Shown: piece by piece, positions 1 to 5,096 of the stretch | How the letters are laid out: the number at the start of each line of letters is the position of its first letter | How positions within the stretch are numbered: the stretch's first letter is position 1 | Assembly: GCA_030528845.1 (NCBI GenBank) | Contig: JAUMYC010000072.1 | Location: forward strand, 1-5,096 | Source of the DNA: Eubacteriales bacterium | GTDB taxonomy: Bacteria > Bacillota_A > Clostridia > Christensenellales > Aristaeellaceae | Reading direction: 5' to 3' | Length of the DNA stretch: 5,096 nucleotides | Notes under the pieces: generated by a model | What the model was told of the DNA's origin: nothing | What the model saw: only the letters and a program-made list of their open reading frames with translations | The model's database searches: none | Position numbers and translations under genes: made by a program

Positions 1-1480
1 TGTCCGCGCCGTGACGACGCTCGATGTTCATCATCTTGGTGATGGGCATGCCGCCGGCGATCCATTCCTCGGCGGGCTTGGACAGGTTGGAGACCTTGGA
101 GAGGTATCCGTTGTAGCCGTACTGGATCAGCATGAAGGCGTTGTAGCCCAGGGAGTAGCAGTAGTCGGCATCGAAGTTGGACGGGAACGCGCAGCGGCCT
201 TCGTAGCCCAGGAAGTGATGCAGCGGGGAGAACTTGCCCTTGTAGGAGCCGGCAGCCTTGCGGGCGGCCAGATTGTTCTTGACCATCTCGGAGAAGAGCT
301 TTTCGGACTCGATGAGGGAGACCTGAACGTTGCCGTGCGGGTCGCGCTCGAGGAAGAGCTGCTGCTGGATGCTCTGGGGCAGGATGGCGAAGACGGCCAT
401 GGATTCCTTGGTCAGGCCGTTCTCGATGAAGGCGTACTTTTCTTCCCAGGTGGGCAGGGCGTTGAACGCCTCGGCCTTTTCGCCGGCGAGGAGCTCGTTG
501 ATCTCGGCGATCAGCTTGGAGAATTCCGGAACGAACTCGACGATGCCCTCGGGGATGATGGCCACGCCGAAGTTCCAGCCCTTGGCCGCGCGGCCGGCGA
601 CGGAATCGGCGATGTAGTCGGTGATCTGGGCCAGAGACATCTGCTTGGCGGCCACTTCTTCGCCGATGAGGCAGATGTTGGGCTGGGTCTCCAGCGCGCA
701 TTCCAGAGCGACGTGGGAGGCGGAGCGGCCCATGACCTTCACAAAGTGCCAATACTTCTTGGCGGAGTTGGCGTCGCGCTCGATATTACCGATGATCTCG
801 GAATAGGTCTTGGTGGCGGTGTCAAAGCCGAAGGAGCATTCGATGTCCTCGTTCTTGAGGTCGCCGTCGATGGTCTTGGGGCAGCCGATGACCTGCACGC
901 CGGTGTTGTGGGCGGCAAAATATTCGGCCAGAACGGCAGCGTTGGTGTTGGAGTCGTCGCCGCCGATGATGACCAGCGCGGTGATGCCGTGCTTTTTGCA
1001 CATTTCGGCGACCACGGCGAACTGCTCTTCGGTCTCGAGCTTGGTGCGGCCGGAGCCGATGATGTCGAAGCCGCCGGTGTTGCGATACTGGTTGATATAT
1101 TCGTCGTCAAAGATGACATAATCATCTTCGAGCAGGCCGCTCGGGCCGCCCTTGAAGCCGAAGAGGACGTTGTCCTTGTCGGTGGCCTTCAGCGCGTCGT
1201 ACAGACCGCAGATAACGTTGTGTCCGCCCGGAGCCTGACCGCCGGAGAGGATGACGCCGACGACCTGCTTCTTGGCTTCGGAGGTGTTCTGCCCCTTCTG
1301 GAAGGTGATCTCGTTCTTGCCGTAGGTGTTGGGGAAGAGGGCCTTGATCTTTTCCTGATCCGCAACGCTTTCGGTGGCATTGCCGTTGTGCACGCTGATC
1401 TCAGCGATGCCGTTACGGAGCATGCCGGGCAGCTTGGGGCTGTACTGATATCTCGCGATCTGGAGAGGGGACAGTTTCAT
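1..1480 (-). CDS. pfp: Diphosphate--fructose-6-phosphate 1-phosphotransferase (PPi-dependent phosphofructokinase, long form), 3'-truncated by window edge
   Basis: This enzyme reversibly phosphorylates fructose 6-phosphate to fructose 1,6-bisphosphate in the cytoplasm, using pyrophosphate instead of ATP, so glycolysis can run with less ATP cost. Reading the minus strand from 1480 gives 493 open codons with no stop. The N-terminus ([18 protein letters not shown]) is typical of the long plant/spirochaete-type family. Visible motifs are the glycine-rich [11 protein letters not shown] near residues 79-88, GGDDSNTNA at 173-181, PKTIDGDLK at 201-209 with the catalytic Asp205, MGRSASH at 250-256, PEG at 310-312 and GYEGRC at 425-430. 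The second Asp of GGDD (176) and Lys202 of PKTIDGD are the residues known to mark PPi rather than ATP use. Family members are about 550 residues, so roughly 60 C-terminal residues are missing. The start is supported by AAGGAG at 1490-1495, nine bases upstream. It is transcribed divergently from the ATPase. Identity is near certain; PPi use is inferred from the motif residues. Confidence 0.95.
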   Translation of the reverse strand, partial: MKLSPLQIARYQYSPKLPGMLRNGIAEISVHNGNATESVADQEKIKALFPNTYGKNEITFQKGQNTSEAKKQVVGVILSGGQAPGGHNVICGLYDALKATDKDNVLFGFKGGPSGLLEDDYVIFDDEYINQYRNTGGFDIIGSGRTKLETEEQFAVVAEMCKKHGITALVIIGGDDSNTNAAVLAEYFAAHNTGVQVIGCPKTIDGDLKNEDIECSFGFDTATKTYSEIIGNIERDANSAKKYWHFVKVMGRSASHVALECALETQPNICLIGEEVAAKQMSLAQITDYIADSVAGRAAKGWNFGVAIIPEGIVEFVPEFSKLIAEINELLAGEKAEAFNALPTWEEKYAFIENGLTKESMAVFAILPQSIQQQLFLERDPHGNVQVSLIESEKLFSEMVKNNLAARKAAGSYKGKFSPLHHFLGYEGRCAFPSNFDADYCYSLGYNAFMLIQYGYNGYLSKVSNLSKPAEEWIAGGMPITKMMNIERRHGAD

Positions 1481-1511
1481 CGTTAAACACTCCTTACAGT
1501 TGATTCGAGTA

Positions 1512-1526
1512 GTATACTCCGTATAC
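1512..1526. promoter_or_regulatory. Candidate operator: paired GTATAC repeat over the pfp transcription start
   Basis: GTATAC-TCC-GTATAC consists of two identical, self-palindromic six-base sites three bases apart. It directly abuts the pfp -10 box and covers the predicted transcription start, the usual place for a repressor site. GTATAC cores occur in operators of some GntR-family regulators, but no regulator gene is in the window, so the binding protein is unknown. It could also be a chance AT-rich repeat. Confidence 0.4.
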
Positions 1527-1555
1527 ATTATAATCCATTTTCCCTTCATCGTAAA
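1527..1555 (-). promoter_or_regulatory. Sigma-A-type promoter of pfp
   Basis: On the minus strand there is a perfect -10 TATAAT (1532-1527) and a -35 TTTACG (1555-1550, four of six consensus bases), separated by exactly 17 bases. Transcription would start near 1520, giving a leader of about 40 bases before the pfp start codon that contains the AAGGAG ribosome binding site. No other minus-strand pair of similar quality was seen upstream of pfp. Confidence 0.75.
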
Positions 1556-1699
1556 CAGCATTTTTATTATCTTTGGCGCGCGGCGCTTCCGCACGCCCGC
1601 GGCAATGCCCTCCCGCGCCGCCGGGCAGAAAAGAAAACACAAAGGCGGCATTATGGGGAAAAAGAGGCAAAAAGCCACAATGGTTTCCTATTATATGAA

Positions 1700-1728
1700 T
1701 TGACGGGGAGGGGCGGTCGTGCTATAAT
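1700..1728 (+). promoter_or_regulatory. Extended -10 sigma-A promoter for the riboswitch-ATPase transcript
   Basis: TTGACG (1700-1705, five of six -35 consensus bases) and a perfect TATAAT (1723-1728) are 17 bases apart. A TG at 1720-1721 makes it an extended -10 promoter. Transcription should start near 1735, only a few bases before the riboswitch P1 stem, giving a leader of about 188 bases. Such a near-consensus promoter suggests high constant initiation, with control left to the riboswitch downstream. Confidence 0.9.
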
Positions 1729-1741
1729 TTTCAAGGAACCC

Positions 1742-1835
1742 GCATGGGGGAGTAGTTTGCGCCATACGCGCGTCCGGTCAACAGCACGCCGCCGAGGAAG
1801 GCGGTCTGGCCGGCCTTAAAGAACGAGACTCATGC
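1742..1835 (+). promoter_or_regulatory. yybP-ykoY family manganese riboswitch aptamer
   Basis: This RNA element senses Mn2+ in the nascent transcript. The closing stem P1 is GCATGGG (1742-1748) with CTCATGC (1829-1835), seven pairs including one G-U. Inside it are the family's hallmark segments: the GGGGAGTAG sequence ending at 1755, GGTCAACA (1776-1783), CCGG followed by CCTT (1810-1817) and GAGAC just before the 3' side of P1 (1825-1829). Internal hairpins are visible as GCGC/GCGC (1759-1762 with 1768-1771) and CCGCC/GGCGG (1789-1793 with 1800-1804, six-base loop). CCGG at 1774-1777 can pair with CCGG at 1810-1813. The class is known to bind Mn2+ and to precede P-type ATPases and MntP-type exporters, which matches the gene that follows. 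The class assignment is from recognised consensus and context, not from a covariance search. Confidence 0.9.
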
Positions 1836-1873
1836 ACGAGAAGCTCGTGCGCGTCCCGTTCTTGTTTTTGTTT
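1819..1873 (+). terminator. Intrinsic terminator forming the riboswitch expression platform
   Basis: A long hairpin is followed directly by a T-rich run. The lower stem pairs AAGAACG (1819-1825) with CGTTCTT (1857-1863); after an A/C mismatch, GAC (1827-1829) pairs with GTC (1853-1855). After a small internal loop the upper stem pairs GCACGAG (1834-1840) with CTCGTGC (1844-1850) across an AAG loop. The T-rich tract is at 1862-1873. The 5' half of the hairpin reuses the GAGAC segment and the 3' strand of P1 (1829-1835), so aptamer and terminator cannot both form. This predicts an ON switch in which Mn2+ stabilises P1 and allows read-through into the ATPase. Confidence 0.88.
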
Positions 1874-1903
1874 GAAAAGGCAGCGCGCGCAGGAACGAAC
1901 AAA

Positions 1904-1914
1904 GAGGAATGGAG
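1904..1914 (+). promoter_or_regulatory. Ribosome binding site deciding the ATPase start
   Basis: GAGG (1904-1907) and GGAG (1911-1914) lie upstream of two closely spaced ATGs. GGAG is eight bases from the ATG at 1923, which is in frame with the ATPase. The ATG at 1918 is out of frame and reads ATG-GTA-TGA, stopping at once. The open frame continues upstream of 1923 into the terminator T tract, but that extension is basic and unlike the family, so 1923 is preferred. Confidence 0.75.
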
Positions 1915-1922
1915 AGTATGGT

Positions 1923-4541
1923 ATGACCGAGTATTCCATGCAGACAAAAGAATTGCTCAAGAAGCTCAATACGAACGAAGAGCAGGGCCTTTCGACGGAA
2001 CAGGCAAAGCAGCTGCTGGCCGAGCACGGCCGCAACGAACTGCGCGCCGCCAAGAAAAAGACCATGCTGCAGCGGTTCATGGATCAGTTCAAGGACGTCA
2101 TGATCCTCATCCTGATCATCGCCGCGCTGATCTCCTTTGTCGTGGCCGTGCGCGGGCACGACCCGAAGGAGTTCTTTGAACCCGTGCTGATTTTGGCCAT
2201 CGTCTTCCTGAACGCCTTCATGGGCGTGATGCAGGAGAGCAAGGCCGAAAAGGCGATGGAGGCGCTCAAGAGCCTCTCCGCGCCGCATGCGCGCGTGGTG
2301 CGCGGCGGCAAGGAGCTCGTCGTGGACGCGGCAGAGCTCGTGCCCGGCGACATCATCCTCGTCGAAGCCGGCGATTTCATCCCGGCAGACGCGCGATTGC
2401 TGCAGAGCGCCTCGCTCAAGAGCGAGGAATCCGCGCTCACGGGCGAATCCGTGCCTTCGGAGAAGGATGCGCGGCTGGAGATCGAGCCGAACGCGCCTCT
2501 GGGCGACCGCAAGAACATGCTCTATTCCGGCTGCAGCGTGACCTACGGCCGCGGCCGTGCCGTCGTCACCGCCACGGGCATGCAGACGGAAATGGGCCGC
2601 ATCGCCAACCTGCTCGAGGGCGCGGGCGAAGGCCAGACGCCCCTGCAGAAGAAGCTGGCGGACCTGGGCAAGATGCTCGGCTTCGTCGCCATCGCGGCCT
2701 GCGCGGTCATCTTCGGCGTGGGCCTGCTCAACGGCATCCCCGTCCTCAAGATCTTCATGACCGCCGTCTCGCTGGCCGTCTCTGCCATCCCGGAGGGCCT
2801 TCCGGCGATCGTTACCGTCGTGCTGTCCATCGGCGTGGAGCGCATGGCGAAGAAAAACGCGATCATCCGCCGTCTGCCTGCGGTCGAAACGCTCGGCAGC
2901 GCCTCGGTCATCTGCTCGGATAAGACCGGCACCCTCACCCAGAACCGCATGACCCTCGTGCAGGGCTATCTGACGGCCGGCGGCGTGCAGGAGGAGATCA
3001 GCGAGCACAACTCGCCCGAAATGCGCCGCATGCTCAGCTATGCTACCCTCTGCTGCGACGGCTCCTTCAGCGTGGAGGACGGCGAGGAGAAGCACATCGG
3101 CGACCCGACGGAGACCTCCATCATCGCAGCGGCCTACAAAAACGGCATCCTGCGCGACGAGCTGCGCGCGGCCTCGCCCCGCCTGAGCGAGATCCCCTTT
3201 GATTCCGACCGCAAGCTGATGACCACCGTGCAGAAGATCGACGGCAAGATCATCGCCGTGACCAAGGGCGCATACGATTCCATCTCCCGCCGTGCCGTCG
3301 CGGGCGACAGCGACGCCGTTGCGCGCATGGTGGACGATATGAGCGAAAACGCGCTGCGCGTGCTCGCCGTCGCCATCCGCGAGCTCGACAGCGTGCCGGA
3401 AAACCCGACCAGCGAAGAGCTGGAGAAGGATCTGACCCTCATCGGCCTCGTGGGCATGATCGACCCGCCGCGTCCGGAAGTGCGCGACGCCGTGGCGGTC
3501 TGCCGTCAGGCGGGCATCAAGCCGGTCATGATCACCGGCGACCACGTGGTCACCGCGGCGGCCATCGCCAAGGATCTGGGCATCATGCAGCCCGGAGACA
3601 GGGCCGTCACGGGCGTGCAGCTCAAGGAAATGTCCGAAGAAGAGCTCGACAGGAGCGTGCGCGATATCGCAGTGTACGCCCGCGTGAGCCCGGAAGACAA
3701 GATCCGCATCGTGCGCGCATGGCAGAAGAAGGACGAGATCGTGGCCATGACGGGCGACGGCGTGAACGACGCGCCCGCACTCAAGGCTGCGGACATCGGC
3801 TGCGCCATGGGCATCACCGGTACGGACGTGGCCAAGGGCGCCTCCGCCATGACGCTTTCCGACGATAACTTCACCACCATCGTCGACGCCGTGCGCGAGG
3901 GCCGCGGCATCTACGACAACATCCGCAAGGTCGTCGGCTTCCTGCTGGGCACCAACATCGGCGAGATCCTGACCGTGTTCTTCGCCATGATCCTCTGGCA
4001 TCAGAGCCCGCTGCTCTCCATGCAGCTGCTCCTGATCAACCTCGCCACCGACAGCCTGCCCGCCATTGCGCTGGGCATGGAGGCCGTGGAAAGGGACGTC
4101 ATGACGCGCAAGCCGCGCCCGAAGAGCGAGGGCCTGTTCGCCCACGGCTACGGCCTGCAGATCGCGCTGCAGGGCTGCCTCTTTGGCCTGCTCACGCTCA
4201 TCGGCTACCGCGCCGGCCTGCATATGACAGGCTCCATCGAAGGCGGCCAGACCTCCGCGTTCGTCGTGCTCGCCCTCTCGCAGGTCGTGCAGGCGTTCAA
4301 CATGCGCTCCGAAAAGAGCCTCTTCTCCATCGGCGTGTTCACCAACAAAAAGCTCAACATGGCGGCGCTTTCCTCGCTGGCCATCGTGCTGGCCGTGGCG
4401 TTCATCCCGCCGCTGCGCATCGTCTTTGAGCTGGCCGTGCTGCCGGTGCAGGTCTGGCTGGTCTGCATCGTGCTGATCCTCGCCCCGCTCCCGGTCATGG
4501 AGGTCGCGAAGATCTTTATGAGCCGCAGGGGGAACAAATAA
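1923..4541 (+). CDS. P2-type (SERCA-like) cation-transporting P-type ATPase, probable Mn2+/Ca2+ exporter
   Basis: This 872-residue membrane pump uses ATP to move divalent cations out of the cytoplasm and is complete. In order it shows an N-terminal cation-ATPase domain (about 3-55), helices M1-M2 (about 58-103), an actuator domain with TGES at 173-176, M3-M4 (about 250-306) with PEGLP at 290-294, and the phosphorylation motif CSDKTGTLT at 331-339, where Asp333 is the phosphorylated residue. The nucleotide-binding domain follows with KGA at 448-450, then DPPR at 514-517, MITGD at 536-540 and TGDGVNDAP at 610-618, and finally M5-M10 (about 668-859). Ion-binding positions of SERCA are present in M4 (Glu291), M5 (Asn678, Glu681) and M6 (Asn706, Thr709, Asp710). 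In M8 the position of SERCA Glu908 appears to be Gln787. There is no heavy-metal-binding N-terminal domain, arguing against a Cu/Zn/Cd pump. The upstream manganese riboswitch points to Mn2+ export, as in related lactococcal and streptococcal pumps. Ca2+ remains possible; sequence alone does not settle the ion. Confidence 0.96.
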   Translation: MTEYSMQTKELLKKLNTNEEQGLSTEQAKQLLAEHGRNELRAAKKKTMLQRFMDQFKDVMILILIIAALISFVVAVRGHDPKEFFEPVLILAIVFLNAFMGVMQESKAEKAMEALKSLSAPHARVVRGGKELVVDAAELVPGDIILVEAGDFIPADARLLQSASLKSEESALTGESVPSEKDARLEIEPNAPLGDRKNMLYSGCSVTYGRGRAVVTATGMQTEMGRIANLLEGAGEGQTPLQKKLADLGKMLGFVAIAACAVIFGVGLLNGIPVLKIFMTAVSLAVSAIPEGLPAIVTVVLSIGVERMAKKNAIIRRLPAVETLGSASVICSDKTGTLTQNRMTLVQGYLTAGGVQEEISEHNSPEMRRMLSYATLCCDGSFSVEDGEEKHIGDPTETSIIAAAYKNGILRDELRAASPRLSEIPFDSDRKLMTTVQKIDGKIIAVTKGAYDSISRRAVAGDSDAVARMVDDMSENALRVLAVAIRELDSVPENPTSEELEKDLTLIGLVGMIDPPRPEVRDAVAVCRQAGIKPVMITGDHVVTAAAIAKDLGIMQPGDRAVTGVQLKEMSEEELDRSVRDIAVYARVSPEDKIRIVRAWQKKDEIVAMTGDGVNDAPALKAADIGCAMGITGTDVAKGASAMTLSDDNFTTIVDAVREGRGIYDNIRKVVGFLLGTNIGEILTVFFAMILWHQSPLLSMQLLLINLATDSLPAIALGMEAVERDVMTRKPRPKSEGLFAHGYGLQIALQGCLFGLLTLIGYRAGLHMTGSIEGGQTSAFVVLALSQVVQAFNMRSEKSLFSIGVFTNKKLNMAALSSLAIVLAVAFIPPLRIVFELAVLPVQVWLVCIVLILAPLPVMEVAKIFMSRRGNK

Positions 4542-4594
4542 CCCGCACCGCGCGTCCCAATAGGTAATCTATTCATATAGAGGAGGAATTTGCC
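4542..4594 (+). promoter_or_regulatory. Short intergenic spacer with strong ribosome binding site
   Basis: The spacer of 53 bases carries AGGAGG at 4581-4586, eight bases before the ATG at 4595. It contains a small CTAT-TCAT-ATAG palindrome (4569-4580) but no GC-rich hairpin with a T run. CATATAG is only a weak -10 candidate, with no matching -35 seen. Co-transcription with the ATPase is therefore possible but not shown. Confidence 0.6.
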
Positions 4595-5096
4595 ATGAGA
4601 ACGACCCCGGTCAGGAGAATCGCAGCCCTGCTGATGAGCATTTTCATGCTCGTGGGCATGCTGCCGGCGTTCGCTGCGGCCGTTTGCCCGCTCTGCGGCG
4701 GAACGAACGTCACGCAGGAGGCCGTTGAATCGGTCAGGATCCATGGAAATGGCGACGGAACCCATACCACCACCAAGGTCACCACTGTACTGACTTATTG
4801 CAGCGATTGTCAGGTCACCTCCGACGCGCAGGAGACCCTCGGCGCGAGCGAGACGACCGATTGCGTCTATCCGGAAGAGGGCGGCGTCTGCGAAGCCTGC
4901 CTCACCACTCCCTGCGGTCATTCCGCTGCGATGCTGGACCAGATCTGGATCGGCATGGGCTACACCTGCGAGCCCTTGAACAAGGAGTTCCATGCGCTCT
5001 ATTCCAACGCCGTGCTGGCGGACGTGTGCATGGAGTGCGAAGAGATCGTCAGGTACTATGAAGACTCCGCTGAGAGCGAGTATATCGAGAACGAAC
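4595..5096 (+). CDS. Secreted cysteine-rich protein with CxxC pairs, function unknown, 3'-truncated by window edge
   Basis: I do not recognise this gene as a named family. The visible 167 codons begin with a clear Sec signal peptide: basic TPVRR, a hydrophobic stretch (about 9-24) and a likely cleavage after AFA at residue 27. The mature part contains eleven cysteines, including four CxxC pairs (31/34 within CPLCGG, 69/72, 99/102, 145/148) and single cysteines at 90, 107 (in CGH) and 125. The GGVCEACL segment resembles knuckle-like CxxC repeats often seen in secreted proteins of gut Clostridia. The pairs could bind zinc or form disulfides outside the cell. A Thr-rich stretch lies at 56-64 and an acidic one near 146-167. 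There is no stop before the edge, so total length and any anchor or C-terminal domain are unknown. The start is fixed by AGGAGG eight bases upstream. It may share the Mn2+-controlled transcript of the ATPase, but no functional link is evident from the sequence. Confidence 0.85.
   Translation, partial: MRTTPVRRIAALLMSIFMLVGMLPAFAAAVCPLCGGTNVTQEAVESVRIHGNGDGTHTTTKVTTVLTYCSDCQVTSDAQETLGASETTDCVYPEEGGVCEACLTTPCGHSAAMLDQIWIGMGYTCEPLNKEFHALYSNAVLADVCMECEEIVRYYEDSAESEYIENE

Larger units (their letters stand above)
1481..1922. other. Divergent intergenic regulatory region between pfp and the P-type ATPase
   Basis: This gap of about 440 bases holds no convincing protein gene. It contains the pfp promoter and candidate operator at its left end and the ATPase promoter, riboswitch, terminator and ribosome binding site at its right end. 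The middle part (about 1556-1699) is unexplained. It has a very GC-rich block at 1575-1627, in which GGCGCG (1575-1580) could pair with CGCGCC (1614-1619), followed by an A-rich stretch at 1628-1690. Short open frames here have no good ribosome binding site and no recognisable protein character. Confidence 0.8.

Noticed and set aside
11..1486. Plus-strand open frame of 491 codons opposite pfp
   Set aside because: It is low-complexity, rich in Gly, Val, Leu, Asp and Glu, and exactly antisense to a gene with clear phosphofructokinase motifs. It is a shadow caused by GC-biased codon use.
1690..1695. Second minus-strand TATAAT as an additional pfp promoter
   Set aside because: The base 17 positions upstream gives GACCGC, which does not resemble a -35 element, and the site overlaps the ATPase promoter.
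1500..1703. Plus-strand open frame of 67 codons in the divergent intergenic region
   Set aside because: It starts at a non-ATG codon without a ribosome binding site, crosses the pfp promoter and the GC-rich block, and ends inside the ATPase promoter. The inner ATG at 1651 gives only about 17 residues with a poor binding site.
1872..1922. 17-residue N-terminal extension of the ATPase from a TTG at 1872
   Set aside because: The TTG lies in the terminator T tract with no ribosome binding site. The ATG at 1923 has GGAG at eight bases and gives the usual N-terminus.
1832..2179. Plus-strand frame starting at the ATG in the riboswitch P1 3' strand
   Set aside because: The CATGC here is part of P1 and the terminator hairpin. 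The frame overlaps the ATPase out of register and shows no protein family features.
1830..4223. Minus-strand open frame of 797 codons opposite the ATPase
   Set aside because: It is full of His, Asp, Arg, Ala and Gly runs, has no domain motifs, and would run through the terminator and riboswitch. The plus-strand ATPase in this region has all expected family motifs.
4595..4675. Twin-arginine (Tat) signal on the cysteine-rich protein
   Set aside because: The RR in TPVRRIAALL lacks the following consensus residues of a Tat motif; it reads as an ordinary Sec signal peptide.
4205..4993. Minus-strand open frame of 262 codons spanning the ATPase end and the cysteine-rich gene
   Set aside because: It is antisense to two supported genes and crosses their intergenic region. 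No motif or ribosome binding site supports it.

Overview
The window looks like chromosomal DNA from a fairly high-GC Clostridia-like Bacillota, plausibly a gut anaerobe. This is inferred from strong AGGAGG-type ribosome binding sites, consensus sigma-A promoters, GC-rich third codon positions, a long-form pyrophosphate-dependent phosphofructokinase, and a secreted CxxC-rich protein of a style common in gut Clostridia. No mobile element, CRISPR array, tRNA or rRNA is visible.

Layout: (1) Positions 1-1480, minus strand, hold the first 493 codons of a long-form PPi-dependent phosphofructokinase (pfp); its C-terminus lies beyond the left edge. (2) Positions 1481-1922 are a divergent regulatory region. 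It holds a minus-strand promoter for pfp with a GTATAC repeat over the predicted start of transcription, a GC-rich spacer, and a plus-strand extended -10 promoter. That promoter leads into a yybP-ykoY-type manganese riboswitch followed by an overlapping intrinsic terminator. (3) Positions 1923-4541, plus strand, encode a complete 872-residue P2-type (SERCA-like) cation ATPase. (4) Positions 4595-5096, plus strand, hold the first 167 codons of a secreted cysteine-rich protein of unknown function, cut by the right edge.

The parts fit together as follows. The riboswitch and ATPase form a metal-homeostasis unit. When Mn2+ is high, the aptamer should form its P1 stem, block the terminator and let the ATPase be made, which would then pump Mn2+ (and/or Ca2+) out of the cytoplasm. 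The cysteine-rich gene starts 53 bases after the ATPase with no visible terminator or clear promoter between them, so it may be read from the same transcript. pfp is divergently transcribed and appears to be a separate glycolytic unit with its own promoter and possible repressor site. The riboswitch is a known class. The least described items are the cysteine-rich protein, the possible pfp operator and the exact ion specificity of the pump.
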